Below, in pieces: positions 50,858-59,427 of a stretch of DNA of 64,000 nucleotides. Origin of the DNA: SZUA-309 sp965215995 (GTDB lineage: Bacteria > Pseudomonadota > Gammaproteobacteria > Pseudomonadales > Azotimanducaceae); NCBI GenBank assembly GCA_965215995.1, contig OZ244128.1:3782001-3846000 (forward strand). Reading direction: 5' to 3'. The notes under the pieces are model-generated. The model did no database searches and was not told where the DNA came from. It was given only the letters and a program-made list of their open reading frames with translations. The translations under genes were made by a program, and so were the position numbers. Each line of letters begins with the position of its first letter. Position 1 is the first letter of the stretch.

Positions 50858-52066
50858 TCAGTCCGGCTCCAGCTCGCTCTCCATGGTCTGACAGACGAAC
50901 TCACGAGGCACGTCCAGGCCGTCTGCGACTCTGTCGAGCACCTCTTCCTCCGCAGAGCTGATGTGCCCGCCGGCCCTGGCGACCAGGCAAAGGTCGCGTA
51001 CCACCTGCATGGCCTGAGGCACGCTCGCCTGCTCCTTGACCGTGCTGATCCGGTCATCCAGATTCGCTTCCAGTTTCTTCAGATCCAGGTCTTCTTTGAA
51101 GGCGTGATTGCCGAAGAACTTCTCGAAGACGGCGACTTCCTCGTCGCTGATCTCGCCGTCCGCGTTGGCCACCACCAGGGCGGCGGCAAACAGCAGGCGG
51201 CGCATGTTCTCTGCGGTCTCTGTCCGTCCGTCCAGATAGCTCGGCTCCATCAGGCTCATTACACCCATCACCGCGGCTTCCAGATCAGCTTTGGACATGG
51301 GGCCACCGGCCAGTTCCGAACCGTAGAACTGCTGCAGAGCCTTTACCCGCAACGGGCTGAAAGGGTGGGTGGAGAACCAGTCTTCCTTGGGTGCGCCCTG
51401 TCCGGGCTGAGCGTCTTCCACCTGCATGGCGTCCACCTGCGAGAGGAAGTCGTCCAGGTTGAACTGAATGCTGCGACCAGTGAGGCCGCTGGCGAGCTTG
51501 AACAGTGACCGAGCCACCGCGTTCAGATCTTCGGCGCAGTGGGCACCGGCCCGATCGGCAGAGATCTCTGCGTAGCGGGACCAGGTGAACAGATCGAGTG
51601 CCAATCGTGGATCCGGTCTTTCCTGGCCACGCAGGATATAGCCGATGGGAATGTCGTGGTGGCGATAAGCGTGGTGACCGAGCTCGTGGCCCATCACGAA
51701 CTTGATTTCCGCCGGATCGAAAGCCTCCAGCAGGCTGGATGCGAACATCACGAACAGCCGTCCGTCCTCCGGTTTGAAGCACATGGCGTTGTAAACCGGC
51801 GAGGCGAACACGTAGAGCTCGAGATCGATGCCGAGATCGAGTCGGTCGCTGCAGTCCCTGGCCATGGCATGCAGGTCGGGCGCCATGGTCTCGCTCATGC
51901 GCACGGAAGTGGCAAGCAGGTGCCTTCGGATGCTGGAGCGCTCGGAGGAGGATTCCTCCAGCCGGGCGAGCTGCTCGTTGACCCGCTTGACGGTGATGTC
52001 TTCCAGCAGCTGGTTGTACAGACTCAGATCGGACTCACAGCGCAAAGCTCGCGCGTTCACGGTCAT
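50858..52066 (-). CDS. M48-family metalloprotease with C-terminal TerB-like domain
   Basis: A 402-residue zinc metalloprotease. The zinc motif is MGHELGHHAYRHH (His127, Glu128, His131) and the third ligand Glu167 lies in YAEISADRAGAHC. STHPFSPLRVKAL is the usual M48 closing motif. Unlike HtpX it has no obvious membrane helices. The C-terminal 110 residues (from about 290, ALVVANADGEISDEEVAVFE and ARAGGHISSAEEEVLDRVA) look like a TerB-type domain with two acidic loops that could bind metal. Substrates are unknown. It is 31 bases downstream of the Baeyer-Villiger monooxygenase and is convergent with the dehalogenase. Confidence 0.85.
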   Translation of the reverse strand: MTVNARALRCESDLSLYNQLLEDITVKRVNEQLARLEESSSERSSIRRHLLATSVRMSETMAPDLHAMARDCSDRLDLGIDLELYVFASPVYNAMCFKPEDGRLFVMFASSLLEAFDPAEIKFVMGHELGHHAYRHHDIPIGYILRGQERPDPRLALDLFTWSRYAEISADRAGAHCAEDLNAVARSLFKLASGLTGRSIQFNLDDFLSQVDAMQVEDAQPGQGAPKEDWFSTHPFSPLRVKALQQFYGSELAGGPMSKADLEAAVMGVMSLMEPSYLDGRTETAENMRRLLFAAALVVANADGEISDEEVAVFEKFFGNHAFKEDLDLKKLEANLDDRISTVKEQASVPQAMQVVRDLCLVARAGGHISSAEEEVLDRVADGLDVPREFVCQTMESELEPD

Positions 52067-52097
52067 CTCGCTCTCTCTTCCCTGGATGTGTGTTGTC

Positions 52098-53603
52098 TCA
52101 GGCGGCCGTACGCACTTCCTCGGTCGCCGGTGGTTTGTCTGCTTCTGCTATCGGATGGCTGAAGGTGAGCGCGCCATCCTCGAGTGGTGCGTTCGGGATC
52201 AGCTTCTTGTCGAGCAGGTAATTCTGGGTGTTCCGCCAAGGGTCTTTGGCACCCTGCTTGGGAAACAGGTGCATGAGGCGCTGCATGTAGCCGGCGGAGA
52301 AATCATCGATCCAGGGTTTCAGCTCCATGTCCTGGTCTTCCTGCCGTAGACGCGGCACGGCGATCCGCATCCCGAGCTCGTCCATCCGGTTCAGCACCCT
52401 GCAGGCATAAGCAGCGGTAAGGTCGGCGCGCAGGGTCCAGGACGCATTGATGTAGCCGAAGGTCTGCACCAGGTTTGGAATGTCGGCGTACATCATGCCC
52501 TTGTAGGCAATGGTGTCGGGCCAGTTCACGTCCTTACCATCCACAGCGAAGGCGATGTCGGAAAGCACCGAGAGCTTGAGACCGGTTGCGGTGACGATGA
52601 TGTCGGCTTCCAGCAGATCGCCCGAGGTGAGCTTGATCCCTGAACCGGTCACGGTCTCAATGGTATCTGTGACGACACTGGCAGTGCCGTTTCTGATCGC
52701 GCTGTAAAGGTCATCATTCGGGATCAGGCAGAGGCGCTGATCCCAGGGATTGTACCTGGGTGTGAAGTGTTCGGCCGTGTATTCCTTGCCAAGAGCGGTC
52801 TCGACCATTCCGAGCAGCCGCCGCTTCACCTTCTCCGGATTGGTGCGCGTCTGCCGATAAAACCAGTTGCCCAGCTGCACGTTCTTGAAGCGGGTGATGG
52901 CGTAAGCCCACTTTTCCGGCAGGACTTTGCGCAGGGCGTTGGCAATCTTGTCCTGGTCCGGACGTGAGACCACGTAGGTGGGTGAGCGCTGCAGCATGGT
53001 CACGGTCGCACCCCTCTCCGCCATGGCCGGCACGATGGTCATGGCCGTGGCGCCGCTACCGATCACGGTCACCCGCTTGCCCTTGTAGTCCAGATCTTCC
53101 GGCCAGAACTGAGGATGAACCACCTCGCCCTGAAAGTCGTCGAGGCCGGGTATTTCGGGATCAAACGGCTCATCGTAGTTGTAGTAGCCGCTGCACATGT
53201 AGAGGAAGTTGCAGGTGAGAGTGACGTTTTCGCCAGCTCCGTTCCGGGCAGTTACCGTCCAGGTTGCCTCGTCAGTGGACCAGGCTGCTGCGATGACTCT
53301 GTGCTGAAAGCGGATGTGCTCGCGGATGCCGTTTTCATCGGCGGTTTCGTTGACGTACTTCCAGATGGCCGGCCCATCGGCGATGGCTTTCGCTTCCGTC
53401 CAGGGCTTGAACTCGTAACCCAGGGTGTGCATGTCACTGTCCGAGCGAATGCCGGGATAGCGGAACAGGTCCCAGGTACCACCGATCGCCTCTCTGCCTT
53501 CCAGAATGGTGTAGCTTCTGCCTGGGCATCTGTTCTGCAGGTAGTAGGCGGCGCCGATGCCGGACAGGCCGGCGCCGACGATGATGACGTCCTGGTGACT
53601 CAT
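52098..53603 (-). CDS. Flavin-containing Baeyer-Villiger-type monooxygenase (EthA-like)
   Basis: An NADPH- and FAD-dependent monooxygenase of 501 residues that inserts oxygen into ketones or oxidises soft nucleophiles. The FAD Rossmann motif is GAGLSGIGAAYYL at residue 10, followed by GGTWDLFRYPGIRSDSDMH. The NADPH-binding motif is VIGSGATAMTIVPAMAERGA (about 185), followed by LQRSPTYV. TATGLKL marks the C-terminal FAD contact. The length and lack of an N-terminal extension resemble mycobacterial EthA. The usual BVMO fingerprint FxGxxxHxxxW appears altered, with EVVHPQFWP in its place. The substrate is unknown; ketone intermediates from the local catabolic genes are possible. Confidence 0.87.
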   Translation of the reverse strand: MSHQDVIIVGAGLSGIGAAYYLQNRCPGRSYTILEGREAIGGTWDLFRYPGIRSDSDMHTLGYEFKPWTEAKAIADGPAIWKYVNETADENGIREHIRFQHRVIAAAWSTDEATWTVTARNGAGENVTLTCNFLYMCSGYYNYDEPFDPEIPGLDDFQGEVVHPQFWPEDLDYKGKRVTVIGSGATAMTIVPAMAERGATVTMLQRSPTYVVSRPDQDKIANALRKVLPEKWAYAITRFKNVQLGNWFYRQTRTNPEKVKRRLLGMVETALGKEYTAEHFTPRYNPWDQRLCLIPNDDLYSAIRNGTASVVTDTIETVTGSGIKLTSGDLLEADIIVTATGLKLSVLSDIAFAVDGKDVNWPDTIAYKGMMYADIPNLVQTFGYINASWTLRADLTAAYACRVLNRMDELGMRIAVPRLRQEDQDMELKPWIDDFSAGYMQRLMHLFPKQGAKDPWRNTQNYLLDKKLIPNAPLEDGALTFSHPIAEADKPPATEEVRTAA

Positions 53604-53706
53604 AGGGACTTCCAGTTGCTTGAAAAATCGAACGCCGCAGTATAGCAGCGCTCTGCTCGGTGTTCCGGCGCTGCAGGCGGCGCCTCTGCCGCGCCGCCAG
53701 GCTCTT

Positions 53707-54564
53707 TCACTTTGCCGGTTTGACGAACTTCAGCAGGAAACGGTCGCTCTCACCGATGGCCGAATACCTGGCCCGGTCCTCCTCACCTTGTGCGTAGCTG
53801 GGTGGCAGGGTCCAGACGCCAGCGGGATGGTCTTTCGTGTCTAGCGGGTTGTGCAGGATCTCTGACTCACCTGTGAGCTCGAATCCCGCTTTTTCGGCAA
53901 AAGCGATGGTCCGTGCCCGAGAGATGTAGCCGTTGGCGGAGAGCGGATCTTCATTCTCAACATCATCCCACTCGTGATCGACCACGCCGAGAATGCCGCC
54001 TGGCTTCAACGTATCGAACATGACCTGGAAAGCCAGATCGGCATAACGGCCACTGCCGTTGTATTCCATGACAAGGTTATGCACGTTACGAAAAGTGAGA
54101 ACCATGTCGGCACTACCCTGGGGTGCAATGTTCAATTTGTAGGGCATCTCGAATTCGGTGATCAGCATGTCCCGGTAGATGTCGGGCGCCGCACCCGCCT
54201 TGCCGAGGAAGGCACCCAGGCTCTTGCGCTGAAAGCCGAACGGTCCGTTGATGTCGAACTGGGCGGCGTAAAATCTACCATCGTCCTTGAGAACAGGCGC
54301 CAGGATTTCCGAGTACCAGCCACCGCCTGGCCAGATCTCCACCACCGTCATCCTGGAATCAAGGCCAAGAAAATCCAACGTCTCGAGCGGTTTTCGGTAT
54401 TTGTCCCGGGCTTTGCTCGCGGCGTCGCGGTGTTCGCCTGCGATGGCCTCTTCCACCAGTGCCCGGGTGGTTGAATTCATTTCAGCCCGTGCCTGAAAGC
54501 TGATCGCCGCAACTGCGAGGATCATCAGGGAGGCGGCGGTGCAGGCGCTCGAGGGTCGCGGCAT
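53707..54564 (-). CDS. Exported SAM-methyltransferase-like protein
   Basis: A 285-residue protein with a signal peptide (ASLMILAVAAISFQARA) and a methyltransferase-like Rossmann fold. MTVVEIWPGGGWYSEILAPVL is motif I, with PGGG instead of GxGxG. GSADMVLTFRNVHNLV matches motif IV and LKPGGILGVVDHEW matches the post-core strand. AGFELTGESEILHNP is the C-terminal strand. SAM is not expected in the periplasm, so either the fold has another role or the leader is not cleaved. Homologues of this exported type are known, though not characterised to my knowledge. It follows the anti-sigma fusion gene on the same strand after 100 bases. Confidence 0.7.
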   Translation of the reverse strand: MPRPSSACTAASLMILAVAAISFQARAEMNSTTRALVEEAIAGEHRDAASKARDKYRKPLETLDFLGLDSRMTVVEIWPGGGWYSEILAPVLKDDGRFYAAQFDINGPFGFQRKSLGAFLGKAGAAPDIYRDMLITEFEMPYKLNIAPQGSADMVLTFRNVHNLVMEYNGSGRYADLAFQVMFDTLKPGGILGVVDHEWDDVENEDPLSANGYISRARTIAFAEKAGFELTGESEILHNPLDTKDHPAGVWTLPPSYAQGEEDRARYSAIGESDRFLLKFVKPAK

Positions 54565-54664
54565 GGTCTTCGGTCCTGGTCGATTTGGGAGACCGCATCC
54601 TATGTCAGGGCTGTGGTCCGTGTCAGGCCGTGGGCGCGCTGTCTGACAATGCGCCCGTGGCGGA

Positions 54665-56284
54665 TCAGGCGGTGCGTTCCTGCCAGAGTGTCCGCAGCCA
54701 TTGGCCGATCAGGCCGAGACCGAGAATACCGGCCACCAGCTGGATCGGCCCGCCGATGATGGGCAGGTTGGTGACCACAACCAGCAGAGCCAGGCCAATC
54801 AGCAGAGGCAGGGTCGTGCCGTCACGGTTCGGCAGGATCAACCGCCCGATGTAGCAGGCGATGACGATTCCGGCGGCATACAGAGTGGCTAACCAGAGCA
54901 CCAGAGTCAGCAGGCCCAGGGGTGCGCCAATCAGGGTGACTATGGCGATAACGGCGAGTATCGGTGTGCCGATCAGGATCAGAGCGCCGATGGCGGCGGT
55001 CACCAGCGCATCAGAGCTGCCTTCCAGTTCAGCCTGGCCGAGCGCAGGCAGCAAGCGGAACAGAACCAGGCCGGTTACAAAGGCGGCCAGGATGTGCAGA
55101 ATCTCGCCCAGGTAAAAGTCCGGTGTCGAGTATCTGTTCGGTTCTTCCGGCCAGCGCTCGATGTCTGTGGTTCCATCGATGGTCGCCCCGGGTGCGATCA
55201 CGGCAGATTCTTCCGTCTCTGTTTTCAGCGTCAGATCGCCGGCAATATGGGCAGTGTCAGTGAGCTCGACTGTTGCACCGTAACCGCGCATGTCTGCGCC
55301 AACGCTACCGTGCACGGTCACCCGGGCACCCGCTGCTCGCAGGTCCCGGCCGATGCTCCCTTGAACGTCGACCTCTTCTCCCGCCACGGCCGCATTGCCG
55401 CTGATTTCGGTATCTGCGTGCAACACCAGCTTCTCACCGGCGCCGAAAAAGTTGCCCGCTAAAGACGCACCCCGGAGGTCGAGCGTTTCTCCTGCACTGA
55501 TGACGGTGCCACCGAAGTCACCTTCAAGCTGGATGGACTCGCCCGCAACCACGACGATGCCGTCGACGCGGCCCCGAATGCTGAGAGATTCTCCTGCCGC
55601 GATCAGATCTCCGGTCACGGTGCCATCGATCACGATGTCTTCGGAAGTCACGATCAGGGTGTCATCCACCACCTCATCCGCAGCAACGACCACTCGCTGC
55701 TCGTCGCGGCGAAGCTCGAAAGCCTGTGATTCCGGCGCGGCAGTGAGCAGCAGGCTCAAGGCCGAAACGGCAATCAGAGGCGTTGCAGCCCGACCGGGTT
55801 GATGACGGACCAGCCAACCGAAGCCGGCCAGAGCGATCAGGGCAACGATCACCGACTGCATGGCACCGGTCAGGCTGGCGGTAAGGTCTGCCACGGTAGT
55901 GCCGGGCAGCAGAGTGACGCTGAGCAGCTCGATGGAGCTGCCGATGGCGGTTGGGGACAGCCAGGCCAGCCAGGTCGGCAGCGTCAGTGTGCTCATCAGG
56001 CCGCTCCAGGCCATGCTCACCCCCCAGATTGCGATGGCCGCCCAGCCAAGCCAGGCCAGCAGCCTGGAGATGGTTGGTCGCGGCACGAATGCGGGGATCA
56101 CGCCTTCTGCGCTCGCATTCTGCAGGGCAGTCCGCAGCAGTGTCCGTTCCATCGTTAGTGATTCGATCAGGGCGTGGCAATCCGCACAGGATGCGGCGTG
56201 TTGCTCCACGCCGAGGGCTTCGTCGCCGGTCAGCGCACCATCAACGAAGGCGCTACAGGTCAGTTCGCTTGGGCAACTCATCAT
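54665..56284 (-). CDS. Anti-sigma factor fused to bactofilin-like beta-repeat membrane protein
   Basis: A 539-residue fusion. The N-terminus has a zf-HC2 anti-sigma zinc motif, VEQHAASCADCHAL (His29, Cys33, Cys36). Two to three helices follow between about 70 and 190, ending TAAPESQAFELRR. Residues about 195-365 are repeats of some 17-18 residues (EDIVIDGTVTGDLIAAGESL, GSIGRDLRAAGARVTVHGSV) like bactofilin or polymer-forming cell-shape proteins. The C-terminal 170 residues hold four or five more membrane helices. Its ATG overlaps the sigma-factor stop by one base. It probably holds the sigma factor at the membrane and releases it upon an envelope signal sensed by the beta domain. That mechanism is inference; the domain order is seen. 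Confidence 0.82.
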   Translation of the reverse strand: MMSCPSELTCSAFVDGALTGDEALGVEQHAASCADCHALIESLTMERTLLRTALQNASAEGVIPAFVPRPTISRLLAWLGWAAIAIWGVSMAWSGLMSTLTLPTWLAWLSPTAIGSSIELLSVTLLPGTTVADLTASLTGAMQSVIVALIALAGFGWLVRHQPGRAATPLIAVSALSLLLTAAPESQAFELRRDEQRVVVAADEVVDDTLIVTSEDIVIDGTVTGDLIAAGESLSIRGRVDGIVVVAGESIQLEGDFGGTVISAGETLDLRGASLAGNFFGAGEKLVLHADTEISGNAAVAGEEVDVQGSIGRDLRAAGARVTVHGSVGADMRGYGATVELTDTAHIAGDLTLKTETEESAVIAPGATIDGTTDIERWPEEPNRYSTPDFYLGEILHILAAFVTGLVLFRLLPALGQAELEGSSDALVTAAIGALILIGTPILAVIAIVTLIGAPLGLLTLVLWLATLYAAGIVIACYIGRLILPNRDGTTLPLLIGLALLVVVTNLPIIGGPIQLVAGILGLGLIGQWLRTLWQERTA

Positions 56285-56802
56285 CAGTTCTCCTGTCCGG
56301 TCGGGTTTGCGAGGTGCGCGCGGAGTTTCTTCCGGCCTCTGAGCAGCAGCACGCCGACATGATTTCGGGTGATGCCAAGCGTCTCGGCGATCTCGTCGTA
56401 GCTGGCGTCAGAGTAATAGGCCAGCACGATAGGCAGCCGATACTGTTCTGGCAGAGCTTCCACTGCCCGGTTGACCGCCTCGGAGTCCTCTGCCCGGATC
56501 AGAGGAGCAGCCCCGTTCTCGAGTGGGCTCTCGGCCTGGTCTGCTTCCGCTTCCGCGTTGAACAGGTCCCGGACCCTTCGGTTGCCACGCAGCACGTCGA
56601 TGCAGTAGTTGGTGGCGATAGTGTTTATCCAGGGCCCGAAAGGGTCCTGGGAGCGGTAGCGTCCGAATGATCGGTAGCCGCGCATGAAAACCTCCTGCGT
56701 CGCATCCTCCGCATCCGCCGACTGCCCCAGCATCCGTCGGCACAGGCCGTGCACACGGCGGTAGTGCTCTCGGTAGTAGGCGTCGAATGCGGCCTTGTCC
56801 AT
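56284..56802 (-). CDS. ECF RNA polymerase sigma factor
   Basis: A 172-residue group 4 sigma-70 factor. Region 2 is at residues 1-85, with GQSADAEDATQEVFMRGYRS and DPFGPWINTIATNYCIDVLR. Region 4 is at about 115-165, with ALPEQYRLPIVLAYYSDASY and EIAETLGITRNHVGVLLLRGRKKLR. It has no region 1.1 or 3. It is followed directly by its membrane anti-sigma partner (TGATG overlap). A promoter-like TGTAAT-N16-CGTAAT lies upstream, with the -35 element present twice, suggesting it transcribes its own operon. CGGAGA precedes the ATG. Confidence 0.93.
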   Translation of the reverse strand: MDKAAFDAYYREHYRRVHGLCRRMLGQSADAEDATQEVFMRGYRSFGRYRSQDPFGPWINTIATNYCIDVLRGNRRVRDLFNAEAEADQAESPLENGAAPLIRAEDSEAVNRAVEALPEQYRLPIVLAYYSDASYDEIAETLGITRNHVGVLLLRGRKKLRAHLANPTGQEN

Positions 56803-56838
56803 GATTCTCCGTTTCGCAGCCCGGGCTGCTTACTGAGG

Positions 56839-56878
56839 ATTACGACTCGAGCGGAGCTTTATTACAGACATTACAGAC
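56839..56878 (-). promoter_or_regulatory. Candidate autoregulated ECF promoter with duplicated -35 box
   Basis: On the minus strand TGTAAT (56866-56861) and CGTAAT (56844-56839) are 16 bases apart, and a -10 beginning CGT is common for ECF promoters. The -35 element is part of a perfect nine-base tandem repeat (GTCTGTAAT twice, 56878-56861). The expected transcript would start about 30 bases before the sigma gene ATG. No other copy of the pair was found in the window by eye. Confidence 0.45.
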
Positions 56879-56945
56879 GAGTAAGCACTTTTTTTCGCTG
56901 CTGCGCATGAACTCCTAGCTCAGCAGCAAGAGGTAAGATCCTCCA

Positions 56946-58259
56946 ATGCAATTACCACGATCCGTCTGGCTCCTAGGAATTCTGCTGCTGCCATCGTTTG
57001 CAGGTGCCGATCTCGCCCGTCGCACTTACCTCGGCCTGCAGTTCGACCTCGGTGATCAAAGCGGCCCGGGATTGCTGGTCGAGAGAGTGTTTCCCGGTTC
57101 CACTGCGGAGTCGGCCGGCATGCGGGTTGGCGATCGGCTCACCTCCGTGGGTCGGGTGCAAGTGCTCAAGGAATTTGACGAGTTACGTGTGGAGCTGAAG
57201 AGAACGCCGGCAGGACAGCGCATTCCGCTGCGCTGGTATCGGGGCAGCAACCGGGTCTATCGGTCCGCACCACCGCTGGCAACCCTGCCGTTCGAGGAAA
57301 TGCCAGGCAGCCTGGTTCGCTACCAGGCGGTCAGTGTGGACGGCATTGAACAGCGGCTGATCTTCAGCGAGCCGGCGGACGGCGCAGCAAGGGGGTTGGT
57401 GTTCTACCTTTCCGGGCTGGGCTGCACCTCCCACGATTACTGGTTCCAGACAGCCAGCCCGATCAAACGCCTGCTCGATGGCTGGGCGGCGGCCGGATTT
57501 GCAACGGCAAGGCTGGAAAAGCGGGGTGAAGGTGACAGTGAAGGACCGGACTGCAGCCTGCTTGGTTTCGAGGATGAGCGTCGGGGTTACGCAGCTGCGC
57601 TCGAACACCTGAGCGAACAGGGTTTCAAAGGCCGCATCTTCCTGTTTGGACACAGTTTGGGCGGCATCATCGCGCCGCTGGTGGTCAGCGATGCGGTGGC
57701 CGGTGTGATGGTCTTCGGCACGGTGAGCAAGCCCTGGTATGACTACATGATGGAGAACTTCGATCGCCAGGATCGGCTTGCCGGCCTGGATGACCGGGAG
57801 ATCGCGGAACGCCAGGCGCTCCGGGCCGAGTTCCAGAAAGGTCTGCTCTATGCCGGGGAAACCCCTGCGGAGTTGGTTGCACGCATACCGGATAGTCAGT
57901 ATCTGCCGGATGTTCAGCTCGCGGACGACGACACCTACTACGGGCGTTCGGCACCGTTCTTCGTGGAGTTGGCCGCGGTGAACCCGGCTCGAGCCTGGCG
58001 CCAGGTCTGGCAGCCGGTGCTGGCGCTGCATGGCCAGTACGACTGGGTCAGCGCTCGGGCCGATCACGAGCAGATCGCGCGGCTTACCGGCGGGAAGTTC
58101 CAGTCAGTTCCGGGGATGGACCATGGCTTCCTGCACTACGAGAGCCTGGAAGAGAGCTTCACCGCGCGCGGGACGGGTGCGTTCGATGAAGGCATCGTCG
58201 AGGCGACCCTCGCCTGGATGCAGATCCTGAAACCGCCTGACGACGGATCGAACGGTTGA
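56946..58259 (+). CDS. Exported PDZ-alpha/beta-hydrolase fusion
   Basis: A 437-residue protein. After a signal peptide (SVWLLGILLLPSFAGA) comes a PDZ domain, with GLLVERVFPGSTAESAGMRV and GDRLTSVGRVQV (about 42-75). An alpha/beta hydrolase follows from about residue 125. GLVFYLSGLGCTSHDYWF gives the oxyanion region, FLFGHSLGGIIAPLVV the nucleophile Ser and GMDHGFLHYESLE the catalytic His. HGQYDWVS carries the probable acid. The PDZ could dock the hydrolase on a protein or membrane partner in the periplasm. The gene diverges from the ECF sigma operon, so the two may be co-controlled. The substrate is unknown. Confidence 0.82.
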   Translation: MQLPRSVWLLGILLLPSFAGADLARRTYLGLQFDLGDQSGPGLLVERVFPGSTAESAGMRVGDRLTSVGRVQVLKEFDELRVELKRTPAGQRIPLRWYRGSNRVYRSAPPLATLPFEEMPGSLVRYQAVSVDGIEQRLIFSEPADGAARGLVFYLSGLGCTSHDYWFQTASPIKRLLDGWAAAGFATARLEKRGEGDSEGPDCSLLGFEDERRGYAAALEHLSEQGFKGRIFLFGHSLGGIIAPLVVSDAVAGVMVFGTVSKPWYDYMMENFDRQDRLAGLDDREIAERQALRAEFQKGLLYAGETPAELVARIPDSQYLPDVQLADDDTYYGRSAPFFVELAAVNPARAWRQVWQPVLALHGQYDWVSARADHEQIARLTGGKFQSVPGMDHGFLHYESLEESFTARGTGAFDEGIVEATLAWMQILKPPDDGSNG

Positions 58260-58358
58260 GCGGACAGCTTTACACGGCGCCAGCAGAAGAGCGGCACAGA
58301 GATCGGTGACGCTGGTGCGCGTGCTATTCTCAATCGGCCATCCAACGAGGGGAGTTAC

Positions 58359-59396
58359 ATGCGCCTGGTGACCGGCATCCCGAACGATGATCTGACCAAA
58401 GTGCCGGATGCCATTCGCGCCATCGAAGCATCCGGTTACGACGTGGTGACCACTCAGGAGAATCGCCACGATCCGTTTCTGCCGCTTGCCGTGGCGGCGG
58501 TGGCCAGCGAACGGGTCACGCTGGCCACCAGCATTTCCATCGCCTTCGCCCGCAGCCCCATGGTCTTCGCCAATCTGGGCTGGGATCTGCAGAAGGCATC
58601 CCGCGGCCGGTTCGTGCTTGGTCTCGGCTCGCAGGTGAAAGGACACAACGAACGTCGCTTCAGCGTGCCCTGGTCGGCGCCTGCGCCGCGACTGAAGGAG
58701 TGCGTTCAAGCCATCCGGGCGATCTGGGCTTGCTGGGGCGACGGGGAGAGGCTGGACTTCCAGGGTGACCACTATCGTTTCTCCCTGATGACGCCGAACT
58801 TCACGCCCGAACCCATGGCGGAGTTACCTCCGCCAATCACCATAGCCGCGGTTGGACCGGCCATGATGCGGGTGGCTGGTGAGGTCTGCGACGGCGCCCG
58901 GCTGCATGGCTTCTGCACCAGGAAGTATCTGGAAGAGGTGGCGGTGCCTCGACTGGAGGCAGCCATGTCGGCATCCGGCCGCGATCGAAGCCGATTCGAG
59001 ATATCAGGGGGTGGATTCGTCGCCACCGGTGCCACGGACGCCGCGGTAGCGAAAGCCTTCGAGTGGGTTCGCATGCGGGTAGGTTTCTATGGTTCCACCC
59101 GTGCCTACTGGCCGGTCTTCGAGGCGCACGGCCTGGAAGATCTAGGCGAGAAGCTCAATCACATGTCGAAAACGGGGCAATGGGAGCAGATGACCAAGGC
59201 GGTGAGCGATGACGTGGTGCATCTCTTTGCTGCCGTCGGCCGCCACGATGAGCTCGCGGCTGCCATGGCAGCCCGGTTCGGTGGCCTGGTGGACACGGTC
59301 TCCGCAGGAACACCGGTAGATGATCCAGCTGGGTTGCCGCCGGAGCTGATCGAGGACATTCAGCGTATCGATACGCCGTTTCGAGGATTCAGCTGA
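58359..59396 (+). CDS. Luciferase-like oxidoreductase, TIGR03617-like
   Basis: A 345-residue luciferase-family TIM barrel. The opening GIPNDDLTKVPDAIRAIEA (first part), VVTTQENRHDPFLPLAVAA, SISIAFARSPMVFANLGWDL, GRFVLGLGSQVKGHNERRF and PPITIAAVGPAMMRVAGEVC match the pattern I associate with the TIGR03617 branch of F420-type oxidoreductases. Whether it uses F420 or FMN is not readable; F420 synthesis genes are not in the window. A GGGGAG ribosome site precedes the ATG. It is convergent with the OmpA-domain gene. The reaction is unknown, probably oxidation or reduction of a steroid-, lipid- or alcohol-type compound. Confidence 0.82.
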   Translation: MRLVTGIPNDDLTKVPDAIRAIEASGYDVVTTQENRHDPFLPLAVAAVASERVTLATSISIAFARSPMVFANLGWDLQKASRGRFVLGLGSQVKGHNERRFSVPWSAPAPRLKECVQAIRAIWACWGDGERLDFQGDHYRFSLMTPNFTPEPMAELPPPITIAAVGPAMMRVAGEVCDGARLHGFCTRKYLEEVAVPRLEAAMSASGRDRSRFEISGGGFVATGATDAAVAKAFEWVRMRVGFYGSTRAYWPVFEAHGLEDLGEKLNHMSKTGQWEQMTKAVSDDVVHLFAAVGRHDELAAAMAARFGGLVDTVSAGTPVDDPAGLPPELIEDIQRIDTPFRGFS

Positions 59397-59427
59397 TCGG
59401 TAGCGGTTTGACGACTAAAAACCGGCT

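Noticed and set aside
56897..56927. GCTGCTG/CAGCAGC inverted repeat as a terminator between divergent genes
   Set aside because: The loop is 17 bases, there is no T-run and no gene end nearby; at most it is a weak operator.
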